Position numbers and translations under genes: made by a program
Shown here: piece after piece, positions 29,636 to 39,361 of the stretch
Position numbering within the stretch: the first letter of the stretch is position 1
Layout: the number at the start of each line of letters is the position of its first letter
The notes under the pieces: model-generated
The model's database searches: none
What the model saw: the letters and a program-made list of their open reading frames with translations, nothing else
Told to the model about the DNA's origin: nothing
DNA from: Oceanobacillus saliphilus
GTDB taxonomy: Bacteria > Bacillota > Bacilli > Bacillales > Amphibacillaceae
Reading direction: 5' to 3'
Assembly: GCF_023522835.1 (NCBI RefSeq)
Contig: NZ_JALCZU010000005.1
Span: 186,001-250,000, forward strand
DNA: 64,000 bases

Positions 29636-30595
29636 ATGTCAGGTATCCTAACCGAAATTGATTTGCAATTAACAGGTACGAATGAAGCACTTGCTTTATT
29701 CGGTACGAATGATAAGTATCTCAAGCAGCTCGAATCCCAGTTGGATGTTTCCATTGTAACCAGAGGTGAAGTGGTAAATGTCTCTGGAACTGAAGAAGCC
29801 ATCACACTGGTACAAGAAATTCTACTTACTTTGTTAGCTGTTATTAGAAAAGGCCAAACCATTTCTGAAAGAGACGTTGTATACGCTGTGGATTTGGCGA
29901 AAAAAGGTAAAATAAAACAATTGGAAACACTCTTTGAAGACGAAATAACTAAAAATGTCAAAGGAAAATCTATCCGGGTAAAAACCCTTGGACAAAAGAG
30001 CTACATGAATGCTATTAAGTCCAATGATCTTGTCTTTGGAATAGGACCTGCTGGTACGGGTAAGACGTATTTGGCAGTAGTCATGGCAGTCCACGCTTTA
30101 AAGAATGGCATGGTTAAGCGCATTATTCTTACCAGACCAGCAGTTGAAGCTGGAGAAAGTCTCGGTTTTCTTCCAGGGGACCTAAAGGAAAAAGTCGATC
30201 CCTATTTGCGTCCATTATACGATGCATTACATGATGTTCTAGGGGTGGAGCATACGTTGCGCCTGATTGAACGTGAAACTATCGAAATAGCTCCGTTGGC
30301 ATATATGAGGGGAAGAACGCTAGATGATGCATTCGTCATTTTGGATGAGGCGCAGAACACGACACCGGCTCAAATGAAAATGTTTCTGACTCGGCTCGGA
30401 TTTGGTTCAAAAATGGTTATTACCGGGGATATTACCCAAATAGATCTGCCCAAGGGCGTAAAATCCGGGTTGAATGTCGCACAGGATCTATTGAACACAG
30501 TTGAGGGAGTATCCTTCATCCACTTAAATCAGACAGATGTAGTAAGGCATCCATTGGTTCAAAAGATTATCGCAGCATACGAAACTGACAAGTAA
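29636..30595 (+). CDS. phoH: PhoH-like ATPase
   Basis: Cytosolic P-loop protein of 319 residues, the B. subtilis PhoH length. The N-terminus is KH-like; Walker A GPAGTGKTYLAVVMAV, AGESLGFLPGDLKEKVDPYLRP and Walker B FVILDEAQNTTPAQMKMF follow. In other bacteria PhoH partners with YbeY in RNA metabolism, and ybeY lies two genes downstream here. TTG 29630 is also in frame, but ATG 29636 is better spaced from AAGGAGAT. Confidence 0.96.
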   Translation: MSGILTEIDLQLTGTNEALALFGTNDKYLKQLESQLDVSIVTRGEVVNVSGTEEAITLVQEILLTLLAVIRKGQTISERDVVYAVDLAKKGKIKQLETLFEDEITKNVKGKSIRVKTLGQKSYMNAIKSNDLVFGIGPAGTGKTYLAVVMAVHALKNGMVKRIILTRPAVEAGESLGFLPGDLKEKVDPYLRPLYDALHDVLGVEHTLRLIERETIEIAPLAYMRGRTLDDAFVILDEAQNTTPAQMKMFLTRLGFGSKMVITGDITQIDLPKGVKSGLNVAQDLLNTVEGVSFIHLNQTDVVRHPLVQKIIAAYETDK

Positions 30596-30611
30596 TAGAC
30601 CAAAAAGATGT

Positions 30612-30640
30612 AAGACCCTGAAAGAGCGGGTCTTATTTCT
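30612..30640 (+). terminator. Terminator after phoH
   Basis: A short AAGACCC/GGGTCTT stem with a nine-base loop is followed by ATTTCTTT. It is the first part of a repeated terminator-tail element described separately. Confidence 0.7.
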
Positions 30641-30693
30641 TTAGCCAATAAGGCATTCATTATAGTTGGCGATTGCTAAAGTTTCTAATAACT
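30612..30693 (+). repeat. Terminator-tail repeat, copy 1
   Basis: After the hairpin comes TTTCTTTAGCCAATAAGGC-ATTC (30636-30658) and a tail ending GCTAAAGTTTCTAATAAC. Copy 2 (40912-41000) has TTTCTTTTGGCAAGTAAGGC-ATTC and a matching tail GCCACGTTTTCTAAAAC. Confidence 0.55.
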
Positions 30694-30717
30694 GTTTCAT
30701 ACAGTGGGGTGATACGA

Positions 30718-32847
30718 ATGATTGACAGATTTAAAAAAATCATAGAATCGAAAAAGGATAAGCATAGATGGATTTTTATCCTGTTACCAGTATCTATATT
30801 AGCTGTCTTCTTCTTTTTAATTACATTGAATAATGTACATACAGAAACGTATGATATAGAGCGTTTTACAAATGCAAATACGACAATTCGATCACCAATT
30901 ACTATAGAAAATGAAAAGGAAACAGACCGTAAAACAAGAGAAACTGTCCAATCCGTGCAGGACAGGTATGATATCTCGAATGAAATAACAAGTGAACAAA
31001 TCAGTTTCATAGAAGAGATATTTGATGCGATCATTAAAATGGAAGAACAGTCTTTATCAAGCGATGAGTCAGATGTCGACGTACAGCTCACTGATCAGGA
31101 AAAAGTGATGAACTTGAGAAAAGTCCTGTCTGATGAGATTAATCATTCTATTGACGACAGAACACTCCTTGCATTATTAAATTTTTCACCGGAAGATTTG
31201 GAAGAAGCAAGAGATATATTCATAACCTCTTTGGAGGAGACATTGAGCAATGGGGTCAGGACAGAAAACCTGCAGACTGCTGAAACAAATGTAAGGCAAA
31301 CTATCGATTATTCGCACCTAGATGAGTCGTTGAAAGAACCGTTACATGAGCTTGTAGGATTTGCTGTGACTGAAAATTCCTTCTTTGATTACGAAAAGAC
31401 CTCAGAAGCTCGAAAAGAGGCTGCAGCTAGTGTAGATCCAGCAATTATAAGGGCTGGGGAAGTGATTGTCAGAGAAGGACAGCCAATCACAAATGAAGTA
31501 TATGAAGAGCTGGAGCTTGTCGGACTTTTGGACGAAGAAAGAAATATATTTCCTTTACTCGGACTTGCTCTTTTAATCGTCTTAATTTGCACATTAATAG
31601 GATTTGAGATGTATCGGACAGCGATAGAGAATGAATGGAATTATGGTAAAATTATTGCTATTTTTCTAATCAGTATAATCGTAGTTTCATTGATGAAGAT
31701 TGTAAGTCTATATACGAACCAGTCAAATCAGCTTTTCTTTGTCACACCAATTGCTACTGGTGTGCTACTTGTGAAAATATTAATAAACGAAAAACTTGCA
31801 ATTGTACTAGCTGCATTGTACTCCATTCTCGGAAGTGTCATTTTTAATGGGCAAATAGCAGGTGAATTGAATGTTGAGGCAGGTATCTACTTCCTTGTCT
31901 CACAACTGACAGCCATTATCTTTTTGATGAACATGAAAGACAGACTGGCAATTTTAAAAGGTGGAGCAGGGATAGCGATTGTAAATATTGTAACTGTTTT
32001 ATTATTTCTATTTCTATCCTTTGAAAAATATTCGTGGGTGGACCTATTTATTTATTCAAGTTTCGGTCCTGCTTCCGCATTCCTGGCAACGGTACTGACA
32101 ATTGGCTTGCTTCCTTTTTTTGAAACAGTTCTTGGTATCCTTTCAGACGTAAAATTGCTGCAGCTTTCAAACCCGAATCAACCTTTAATGAAAAAGCTTT
32201 TAACTGAAGCTCCAGGTACATATCATCATTCCGTAATGGTGGCAAACATCAGTGAAACCGCGTGTGAAGCAATAGGTGCGAATGGCCTATTGGCACGTGT
32301 CGGTTCCTATTATCACGATATCGGTAAAGCGGTTCGGCCGCATTATTTCATTGAGAATCAGATTTCTATGCGAAATCCGCATGATTTTATAGATCCCTTG
32401 GACAGTGCAAAAATTATCATAAGTCATCCATATGATGGAGCAGATATGCTTAAAAATCAGAAACTGCCAAAAGAGATTATTGACATTGCAAAGCAACACC
32501 ATGGAACATCCTTATTGACGTTTTTCTATTATAAAGAAAAAGAGAAAGATGAAAAAGTAAAGGAATCTGACTTCAGATATCCTGGTCCGAAACCGCAAAC
32601 GAAGGAAGCCGCCATCATATGTATTTGCGATTCGGTTGAAGCAGCAGTACGTTCGTTGAAGGAGCCGACGGAGGAAAAAATTGAAGCGATTGTTACATCC
32701 ATTATTAAGGATAAAGTCGCTGATGGACAATTGGATGAAAGTCCTTTAACATTAAAGGAGCTAAATATCATCCAGAGTACGATATGTGAATCTCTTAAAG
32801 GGATTTTTCATTCAAGAATACAATATCCAATGAAGGAGGCTAATTGA
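30718..32847 (+). CDS. pgpH: 7TM-HD family cyclic-di-AMP phosphodiesterase PgpH
   Basis: Degrades c-di-AMP to pApA (YqfF). The 709 residues comprise an N-terminal helix (about 18-40), an extracellular 7TMR-HDED domain (about 45-280), seven membrane helices (about 280-475) and a cytosolic HD domain with YHHSVMVANISETACEAIG, VGSYYHDIGKAVRPHYF and IAKQHHGTSLLTFFY. The frame opens at 30673, but ATG 30718 has GGGGTGAT and gives the family N-terminus. It overlaps nothing but abuts ybeY with TGAATG. Confidence 0.95.
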   Translation: MIDRFKKIIESKKDKHRWIFILLPVSILAVFFFLITLNNVHTETYDIERFTNANTTIRSPITIENEKETDRKTRETVQSVQDRYDISNEITSEQISFIEEIFDAIIKMEEQSLSSDESDVDVQLTDQEKVMNLRKVLSDEINHSIDDRTLLALLNFSPEDLEEARDIFITSLEETLSNGVRTENLQTAETNVRQTIDYSHLDESLKEPLHELVGFAVTENSFFDYEKTSEARKEAAASVDPAIIRAGEVIVREGQPITNEVYEELELVGLLDEERNIFPLLGLALLIVLICTLIGFEMYRTAIENEWNYGKIIAIFLISIIVVSLMKIVSLYTNQSNQLFFVTPIATGVLLVKILINEKLAIVLAALYSILGSVIFNGQIAGELNVEAGIYFLVSQLTAIIFLMNMKDRLAILKGGAGIAIVNIVTVLLFLFLSFEKYSWVDLFIYSSFGPASAFLATVLTIGLLPFFETVLGILSDVKLLQLSNPNQPLMKKLLTEAPGTYHHSVMVANISETACEAIGANGLLARVGSYYHDIGKAVRPHYFIENQISMRNPHDFIDPLDSAKIIISHPYDGADMLKNQKLPKEIIDIAKQHHGTSLLTFFYYKEKEKDEKVKESDFRYPGPKPQTKEAAIICICDSVEAAVRSLKEPTEEKIEAIVTSIIKDKVADGQLDESPLTLKELNIIQSTICESLKGIFHSRIQYPMKEAN

Positions 32848-33312
32848 ATGTATATTGACTTTCATGATAAGACGAATTCCGTACCGACAGATTATATTGA
32901 TTTGATTCAGCGGGTGCTTACTTTTGCTGCCGAAAAAGAGGGCGTACCGAATGAGGCGGAAATGTCCGTTAATTTTGTTGATAACAAAGAGATTCAGGAA
33001 CTGAACCGTAATTATCGACAAAAGGACTCTCCTACAGATGTCATTTCATTTGCCATGCAGGAATCAATAGAAGGTGAACTGGAGATTATTGGGGAGGATC
33101 TGCCCTTGACGCTTGGAGATATTGTCATTTCTGTTGATAAAGCAAAAAGTCAGGCCGTAGAATACAATCATACCTATGAAAGAGAACTTACATTTTTATC
33201 TGTTCATGGCTTTCTTCATTTAATAGGGTATGACCATATGAACAAAACCGATGAAGAAAAAATGTTTAAAAGACAAGAAGAAATTCTGGGTGAGTACGGA
33301 ATTGAAAGATAA
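32848..33312 (+). CDS. ybeY: Endoribonuclease YbeY
   Basis: Zinc RNase involved in 16S rRNA 3'-end processing and ribosome quality control. The 154 residues carry the metal motif HGFLHLIGYDHMNKTDEEKM (HxxxHxxxxxH) and the upstream NRNYRQKDSPTDVISFAM. The ATG directly follows the pgpH stop. The end overlaps dgkA by 11 bases. Confidence 0.97.
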   Translation: MYIDFHDKTNSVPTDYIDLIQRVLTFAAEKEGVPNEAEMSVNFVDNKEIQELNRNYRQKDSPTDVISFAMQESIEGELEIIGEDLPLTLGDIVISVDKAKSQAVEYNHTYERELTFLSVHGFLHLIGYDHMNKTDEEKMFKRQEEILGEYGIER

Positions 33313-33670
33313 ACGTAAACGTAGACATATTGGATTTACCTATGCCTGGAATGGTATAAAGGAGATTATTAAAACCGAACGTAATTTCCGGATACATTTA
33401 GCAGCAGCGATCGTGACAATTGCTACAGGACTCTATTTTAGACTTACGAATATCGAATGGGCAATTATCGTGCTGACAATTGGGCTTGTACTTATGGCAG
33501 AGGTAACCAATAGTACCATAGAAAAAATGATTGATTACCTAAGGCCAGAAATACATCCCAGCGCTAAAGTGATTAAAGATATTGCGGCAGCTGCTGTTTT
33601 AATTACTGCGATTGTTGCAGTAATCATAGGGCTGCTTATCTTTCTTCCAAAATTGGATAGCCTAATTTAA
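33302..33670 (+). CDS. dgkA: Undecaprenol/diacylglycerol kinase family protein
   Basis: Small membrane kinase of 122 residues. In Gram-positive bacteria the preferred substrate is undecaprenol, recycling the lipid carrier for wall synthesis. TYAWNGIKEIIKTERNFRIH, and EVTNSTIEKMIDYLRPEIHP with the catalytic Glu region, precede the last of three membrane helices. The start is uncertain: GTG 33290 and TTG 33302 are both inside ybeY; GGGTGAG at 33288 favours TTG 33302. The cdd gene that follows dgkA in B. subtilis is missing. Confidence 0.92.
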   Translation: MKDKRKRRHIGFTYAWNGIKEIIKTERNFRIHLAAAIVTIATGLYFRLTNIEWAIIVLTIGLVLMAEVTNSTIEKMIDYLRPEIHPSAKVIKDIAAAAVLITAIVAVIIGLLIFLPKLDSLI

Positions 33671-33695
33671 AAGTCCTTTTAATAAGGGCTTTTTT
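33671..33695 (+). terminator. Terminator after dgkA
   Basis: An AAGTCCTT/AAGGGCTT stem with one G-T pair is followed by six T bases; it starts right at the dgkA stop. Confidence 0.7.
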
Positions 33696-33975
33696 AGCCT
33701 CCAATAGAAAATTGCAAATTGCAATACTGTACATGAAACAACCTTGTGATTCGACTTATTTAGCCAAAAATCAAAATGTCTAAGAAGGGCAACGCTTTGT
33801 TACCCTTTGATCTCAGGCACTATCAATGGAAAGTAGTTTTTTGTTTGATATTTTAATAAATGTGGTACTTTAGAAAAAAAGATATTCTTTTTAAAGGTTT
33901 TGTCGATTAAGTGAAAGCGCGCATTATTTGTAGTATTATATAAAATATAAAAGAAAACGTCTCGGAGGACACAAC
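33696..33975 (+). other. Intergenic region between dgkA and era
   Basis: About 280 bases without a gene. A hairpin pairs AAGGGCAAC (33785) with GTTACCCTT (33799), one mismatch, no T run. The rest is AT-rich and must hold the era promoter, which I cannot place with confidence. This is where B. subtilis carries cdd, but no trace of a deaminase is readable in any frame. Confidence 0.55.
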
Positions 33976-34884
33976 ATGAATACAAATACTAATTTCAAAT
34001 CTGGGTTTATTACAATCATTGGAAGACCAAATGTCGGAAAATCAACATTCATGAATCGGGTTATTGGGCAAAAAATAGCAATTATGAGTGATAAGGCTCA
34101 GACGACTAGAAATAAAATACAGGGAGTTCTCACAACAGACGATGCACAAATGGTCTTTATTGATACTCCGGGAATTCACAAGCCTAAGCACCGTCTTGGT
34201 GATTTTATGGTGAATGTTGCAGAGAATACGCTAAATGAGGTAGACGCCGTCCTATTTATGATTAATGCTAAAGAGGGATATGGAAGAGGGGATCAATATA
34301 TCATGGATCTCCTGCAGAAGGTGAAGAGCCCGGTCTTTCTCATCATTAATAAAATCGATCTCATCCATCCTGATGAGCTGTTCCAGTTGATTGTACAATA
34401 CAAGGACAAATATAATTTTGAAGAAATTATTCCTATCTCTGCGCTTGAAGGGAATAATGTAAATCATTTGGTGGACGTCCTAAAAGGTCATTTAGAAGAA
34501 GGTCCCCAATACTATCCTGCAGATCAGGTAACCGATCACCCGGAGCGATTCGTAATCTCTGAGCTGATAAGGGAAAAAGTACTGCATTTGACGAAAGAAG
34601 AAGTACCTCATTCAATTGCTGTAGTAATTGAAAACATAGAAAAGAGAGAAAATGAAAAATTGCTGATTCAAGCAATCATTGTGACGGAAAGAAGTACGCA
34701 AAAAGGGATTTTAATTGGCAAACAGGGAAGTATGCTAAAAAATATTGGTAGGAATGCCCGCAAAGATATCGAAGCACTGCTGGGTTCCAAAGTGTATCTA
34801 GAGCTATGGATAAAGGTAAAGAAGGATTGGAGAAATAAGCAAAGTCAGCTGCATGAACTCGGATTTCGCGATGATGAATATTAG
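33976..34884 (+). CDS. era: GTPase Era
   Basis: Essential GTPase that binds the 3' end of 16S rRNA in 30S assembly. The 302 residues show G1 [17 protein letters not shown]2 region [10 protein letters not shown]3 [14 protein letters not shown]4 NKIDLIHP, and the C-terminal KH domain with [20 protein letters not shown]. It has an AGGAGGAC-type start site. In B. subtilis it is followed by yqzL and recO exactly as here. Confidence 0.98.
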   Translation: MNTNTNFKSGFITIIGRPNVGKSTFMNRVIGQKIAIMSDKAQTTRNKIQGVLTTDDAQMVFIDTPGIHKPKHRLGDFMVNVAENTLNEVDAVLFMINAKEGYGRGDQYIMDLLQKVKSPVFLIINKIDLIHPDELFQLIVQYKDKYNFEEIIPISALEGNNVNHLVDVLKGHLEEGPQYYPADQVTDHPERFVISELIREKVLHLTKEEVPHSIAVVIENIEKRENEKLLIQAIIVTERSTQKGILIGKQGSMLKNIGRNARKDIEALLGSKVYLELWIKVKKDWRNKQSQLHELGFRDDEY

Positions 34885-34980
34885 AGTTGGTAATTTTTAA
34901 TACTTATGATTTTCAGCATATAAGCCACTCTAATTAGTAAGTTACATTTTCACGTAAATTAAAGAAAGGTGGGGTTTCTT

Positions 34981-35127
34981 GTGATCGACCTAACTTGGAA
35001 AGTATTTAGTCAGACAGGAAACATTGAAACCTATTTATTAATGAAAGAGTTGGAAAATGCAACGTTTAATCAAGAGTATGGTAAAGTTGATACAGAAGAG
35101 CTCTCTTCATTGGATGCAAAATTATAG
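34981..35127 (+). CDS. yqzL: YqzL family small protein
   Basis: A 48-residue reading frame starting at GTG 34981 behind AAAGGTGGGG. MIDLTWKVFSQTGNIETYLL is the YqzL hallmark (Bacillus: LDFTWKVFSQTGSIDTYLL). The rest is acidic and ends LSSLDAKL. Function is unknown. It lies between era and recO and is probably cotranscribed with recO, 45 bases downstream. Confidence 0.9.
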   Translation: MIDLTWKVFSQTGNIETYLLMKELENATFNQEYGKVDTEELSSLDAKL

Positions 35128-35172
35128 TAATTAGACGTTCATCTTGGAATGGGGAAGAAAGGTGAAACGGTT

Positions 35173-35916
35173 TTGTTGGAAAAAATTGATGGTATCATTA
35201 TCAAAACGCAGGATTATGGTGAAACACATAAAATTGTAACGATATTAAGTAAAAAAATCGGTAAATTTACTGCACTGGCCAGAGGAGCAAAAAAGACGAA
35301 TAGCAGAATGGCTGCAGTGACGCAGCCATTCATATATGCTCAGTTTTTTGTCTATTTGAATAGCGGGCTCAGTACAATACAGCAGGGAGAAATCATTGAT
35401 TCTTTCCGTACTGTCAGGGAAGATATTATAAAGACTTCATATGCAGCATATATCACGGAACTAACAGATAAACTGGTTGATTCTAAAATACCGGAACCTT
35501 TCCTGTTTGATCAATTCCATAAGACTCTGTCCTGGATTGCAGAAAACGAAGATGCAGATATTCCAATTATTATGTACGAACTAAAGCTCTTTGAAAAAGG
35601 CGGGTTTGCTCCAACCGTTCTGCACTGCACGAATTGTAGAAATCAGAATCCTCCATATGCGTTTTCCATTTCGGAAGGTGGATTACTGTGTACATCATGC
35701 CAATATATGGATCATCATTCAATTCCACTCTCTAACTCTTTGGCAAAACTGCTACATATTTTTTCAACTGTTGGTCTAGAGCGAGTCGGATCAATTTCTG
35801 TAAAACCAGAAAACAAAACCTTACTGAGACAGATACTGAATACGTATTATGATCAATATGGGGGTTTTTATTTAAAATCAAGGAAGTTTTTGGAACAGCT
35901 GGATAAATTTAAGTAG
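35173..35916 (+). CDS. recO: DNA repair protein RecO
   Basis: Loads RecA with RecR on SSB-coated gaps and anneals strands. The 247 residues have the N-terminal OB fold (LEKIDGIIIKTQDYGETHKI) and a helical C-terminal part with four zinc cysteines in HCTNCRNQ and LLCTSCQYMD. The ATG at 35149 lacks a ribosome site. TTG 35173 follows GAAAGGTG at good spacing and gives the family start, so it is preferred. Confidence 0.94.
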   Translation: MLEKIDGIIIKTQDYGETHKIVTILSKKIGKFTALARGAKKTNSRMAAVTQPFIYAQFFVYLNSGLSTIQQGEIIDSFRTVREDIIKTSYAAYITELTDKLVDSKIPEPFLFDQFHKTLSWIAENEDADIPIIMYELKLFEKGGFAPTVLHCTNCRNQNPPYAFSISEGGLLCTSCQYMDHHSIPLSNSLAKLLHIFSTVGLERVGSISVKPENKTLLRQILNTYYDQYGGFYLKSRKFLEQLDKFK

Positions 35917-35923
35917 ATGTTCG

Positions 35924-35952
35924 TTGACATATGTTCGAAGATGCAGTATTAT
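35924..35952 (+). promoter_or_regulatory. Sigma-A promoter of the glyQS T-box transcript
   Basis: TTGACA (35924-35929) and TATTAT (35947-35952) with a 17-base spacer form a near-consensus promoter. Transcription would begin about 35959, just before the T-box leader. Confidence 0.85.
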
Positions 35953-35984
35953 TTTTACATATTTCAATATCGAATAATCTGTTG

Positions 35985-36184
35985 TGAAGATGGAGAAGAG
36001 TACCAGTAAACCTCTGTTTAAAGCGAGTCCGGGGCAGTGTAAGCCGGGTAATCAGAAATACTGGGAAGGGAACTCCGGAGCAATCATTATAAAGTGGCTC
36101 TGTATAATGAGCAAGTAGGGTGGAACCGCGGTAAAAACCGTCCCTATGTCTATCTTTAGGTAGACATAGGGACGGTTTTTTTTA
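35985..36184 (+). promoter_or_regulatory. Glycine T-box riboswitch
   Basis: tRNA-sensing leader controlling glyQS. The T-box core AGGGTGGAACCGCGG is at 36117-36131; its TGGA pairs with a UCCA tRNA end. Stem I pairs CCAGTA (36003) with TACTGG (36059), with the conserved AGCGAGTC distal loop region. The specifier bulge reads AAGGGAA at 36066-36072, giving GGG or GGA, both glycine codons. The terminator is an 18-bp hairpin (36135-36170s) ending in eight T bases; uncharged tRNA-Gly should favour the antiterminator. Confidence 0.96.
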
Positions 36185-36301
36185 TTTCAGGCTAGAAGAA
36201 TTTATGTCCAAGTTTATATCGACTCTGATGAATATAAAATAACAAGACTTACGAAATAAGCCTTCGTGTATTACAAAAATGGTTATAAAGGAGAGCATTT
36301 A

Positions 36302-37180
36302 ATGAATATCCAGGAAATGATTTTAACACTTCAAAAACACTGGTCAGAACAAAACTGTATTCTCATGCAAGCATATGACACAGAAAAAGGTGCTGGGACA
36401 ATGTCACCAATGACATTACTTCGCAGCCTCGGACCGGAACCTTGGAATGTTGCTTATGTAGAACCATCTAGACGTCCGGCAGATGGGCGATATGGAGAAA
36501 ATCCAAACAGGCTATATCAGCATCATCAATTTCAGGTTATTATGAAGCCGTCTCCTGACAATATCCAGAAACTGTATTTGGAATCCCTCATTAAACTTGG
36601 GATAGACCCACTGGCACATGATATTCGTTTCGTGGAAGACAACTGGGAAAATCCTACCTTAGGTGCAGCAGGACTAGGTTGGGAAGTTTGGCTAGATGGG
36701 ATGGAAATAACACAATTTACCTACTTCCAGCAAATTGGTGGGCTTGAAGCGAGCCCGGTTACAGTGGAAATCACCTATGGTATCGAACGGCTTGCATCTT
36801 ACATTCAAGACAAGGAAAATGTGTTTGATTTGGAATGGAATAACGGGGTAACTGTCAGAGATATATTTTATCAGCCTGAATTGGAGCATTCGAAATATAC
36901 GTTTGAAGAATCGAATACAGAAATGCTTTTTCAATTGTTCACGATGTATGAGCAAGAAGCAAGAACTACAATGGAAAAAGGTCTGGTTTTTCCTGCATAT
37001 GACTATGTATTGAAATGTTCGCATACATTTAACCTGCTCGATGCAAAAGGTGTTATTTCAGTAACTGAACGTACAGGTTACATTTCGCGTATACGCAACC
37101 TTGCAAGGAGCATCGCAAAAACATATGTCGCAGAAAGAGAGAAGCTTGGATTTCCAATGCTTCAAAAGGAGGGTAAATAA
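36302..37180 (+). CDS. glyQ: Glycine-tRNA ligase alpha subunit
   Basis: Catalytic subunit of the alpha2beta2 glycyl-tRNA synthetase. The 292 residues start [19 protein letters not shown] and carry [38 protein letters not shown] and [18 protein letters not shown]. Frames opening at 36266 are rejected because AAAGGAGAG fits ATG 36302. It is under the T-box, and its stop overlaps the glyS start (TAATG). Confidence 0.98.
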   Translation: MNIQEMILTLQKHWSEQNCILMQAYDTEKGAGTMSPMTLLRSLGPEPWNVAYVEPSRRPADGRYGENPNRLYQHHQFQVIMKPSPDNIQKLYLESLIKLGIDPLAHDIRFVEDNWENPTLGAAGLGWEVWLDGMEITQFTYFQQIGGLEASPVTVEITYGIERLASYIQDKENVFDLEWNNGVTVRDIFYQPELEHSKYTFEESNTEMLFQLFTMYEQEARTTMEKGLVFPAYDYVLKCSHTFNLLDAKGVISVTERTGYISRIRNLARSIAKTYVAEREKLGFPMLQKEGK

Positions 37181-39267
37181 TGGCTAAAGACGTATTAGTT
37201 GAGATTGGCGTTGAAGAGTTGCCTGCAAGATTCATTGATGATGCAGAAAAGCAGCTATTAGAGAAAACGACTACATGGTTGAAAGAGCTAAGAATCTCAT
37301 ATGATTCCATAACATCATACTCCACCCCTAGACGTTTAGCTGTTCTGATTAAAAAGATGGCTGAATCTCAAACTACAATTGAAGAAGAAGTAAAAGGTCC
37401 TGCAGAGAAAATCGCCAAAGATGAAAATGGCGAATGGTCAAAAGCTGCTGTGGGTTTTACGAGAGGTCAGGGAAAAACACCAGATGACATATACACGCAA
37501 GAGATAAATGGTACTTCCTATATCTTTGTAAAAAAACATATAGAAGGAAAAGCTGTTTTGGAACTGCTTCCTGAGTTTAAAGATATAATCGTATCCATTC
37601 AGTTTGGCAAGAACATGAGATGGGGGGAAGAAACACTTCGCTATGCTCGACCGATCCGTTGGTTGGTCGCTTTATACGGAAATGCTATCATCCCATTTGA
37701 AATTACCGGTGTCCAAACCGGAAACAAAACATATGGCCATCGTTTTCTTGGAGAAGAAATTATTTTAAATGAACCATCTCAATATGAAACTTCTCTGGCC
37801 GAAAATTATGTCATTGTAAGTGCCGATGAACGTGAACAATTGATATTAAAAGGAATTCATGAGCTGGAAACGCAAAATGGGTTCCAGATTCCTGTTGATC
37901 GAGAACTTCTGGCAGAAGTCAGGAATCTAATTGAGTATCCTACTGTATTTATGGGGACATTCGAAGATAAATTTCTTGAATTGCCTTCAGAAGTATTGAT
38001 AACTTCGATGAAAGAACATCAACGATATTTTCCGGTAGTTTCAAAAGCAGGTCAATTAATGCCTCACTTCATTGGTGTCAGAAATGGGGACGACCATGAG
38101 CTTGCCACTGTAGCTAAAGGAAACGAAAAAGTACTCCGTGCAAGATTATCTGATGGGGAATTCTTCTTTGAAGAGGATCAGAAGCAGTCCATTTCGTTCT
38201 ATCAGGAAAAGCTCAATCGTGTAGTTTTCCAGGAAAAGTTAGGTACAATCAGTGCTAAGGTTAAGCGTGTAACTGCAATCACTGAAAGTATCGCTGACTT
38301 GATCGGATTAGATGCAATGGAGAAGAAAAAAGCAATAAGAGCTGCTGAAATCAGTAAGTTTGATCTCATGACCAATATGGTAAATGAATTTACTGAACTC
38401 CAAGGAATCATTGGTGAGAAATATGCCATTAATTTTGGAGAAGATGCTACGGTTGCACAGGCAATCAGAGAACACTATTTACCAAAACAGGCAAACGGAG
38501 ACCTTCCGGAGACAATTACCGGGTCTCTTGTAAGTATAGCGGATAAAATGGACACGATCGTCGGGTGCATTTCAATAGGTTTAATCCCAACTGGTTCCCA
38601 GGATCCCTACGGACTGCGTAGGCAGGCTACCGGAATATTACGGATTATGGAGAATAGAAAATGGGACCTTACACTGGAAGCAATTTTGGATGTCGTGCTT
38701 TCCTTATATCAAGCTACAGATATGGAACGCTTGAGCAGCGATAAAATAAAGAATGAACTTAACGAATTCTTTAAGTATCGGGCTACTTTCCTGCTCAAAG
38801 AAGTGAATATTGCCCAAGATGTCATTCACGCTGTGTTGCATGCTAAAATTGGAAGGTTTGACTATACGGTTTCCAAAGCAAAAATACTTGCTGATAGAAG
38901 GAACGATGAAACATTTAAACCCGTACAGGAAGCATTGACAAGAGTTTTGAATCTATCCGAGAAAGCGAAAGGCCAGGATACAGTTTCTTCTGAACGCTTT
39001 GTTACCGACACTGAAAAAGTATTATTCGATAAGTATGAAGCAGTCAAGGAAGATTTTTATGTTGCTAATCAGAACAAAGATGCAGAGAAAGCTTTGGCAT
39101 GTTTAGGAGAACTGGCTGATCCAATCCATAAGTTCTTTGAAAATAACATGGTAATGGCTGATGATGAAACAATTCGTTCCAATCGTCTCGGTTTAATAAA
39201 AAGTCTGTCTATATTAATTGAAGACTTTGCAGATTTAAGGCTCGTAGAATGGAAACAGCAATTTTAA
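37180..39267 (+). CDS. glyS: Glycine-tRNA ligase beta subunit
   Basis: The beta subunit binds tRNA-Gly. The 695 residues start with DVLVEIGVEELPARFIDDAE, include TPRRLAVLIKKM and RWGEETLRYARPIRWLVALY, the HD-like part with SIADKMDTIVGCISIG and DPYGLRRQATGILRI, and a C-terminal anticodon-binding region with FENNMVMADDETIRSNRL. It is coupled to glyQ by a one-base overlap. No strong terminator is visible after it. Confidence 0.98.
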   Translation: MAKDVLVEIGVEELPARFIDDAEKQLLEKTTTWLKELRISYDSITSYSTPRRLAVLIKKMAESQTTIEEEVKGPAEKIAKDENGEWSKAAVGFTRGQGKTPDDIYTQEINGTSYIFVKKHIEGKAVLELLPEFKDIIVSIQFGKNMRWGEETLRYARPIRWLVALYGNAIIPFEITGVQTGNKTYGHRFLGEEIILNEPSQYETSLAENYVIVSADEREQLILKGIHELETQNGFQIPVDRELLAEVRNLIEYPTVFMGTFEDKFLELPSEVLITSMKEHQRYFPVVSKAGQLMPHFIGVRNGDDHELATVAKGNEKVLRARLSDGEFFFEEDQKQSISFYQEKLNRVVFQEKLGTISAKVKRVTAITESIADLIGLDAMEKKKAIRAAEISKFDLMTNMVNEFTELQGIIGEKYAINFGEDATVAQAIREHYLPKQANGDLPETITGSLVSIADKMDTIVGCISIGLIPTGSQDPYGLRRQATGILRIMENRKWDLTLEAILDVVLSLYQATDMERLSSDKIKNELNEFFKYRATFLLKEVNIAQDVIHAVLHAKIGRFDYTVSKAKILADRRNDETFKPVQEALTRVLNLSEKAKGQDTVSSERFVTDTEKVLFDKYEAVKEDFYVANQNKDAEKALACLGELADPIHKFFENNMVMADDETIRSNRLGLIKSLSILIEDFADLRLVEWKQQF

Positions 39268-39361
39268 AAACGATTGAGTATGACACAGTTCCCCTTTTTG
39301 CTATATAATGTAGTATAATACTAAGAAATAGTATGGCATAATGATTTCAGGTGGTGAAAAG

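Noticed and set aside
39300-39361. CcpN-like operator (autoregulation) upstream of ccpN
   Set aside because: TATGGCATAAT has two mismatches to the known motif, so no call is made.
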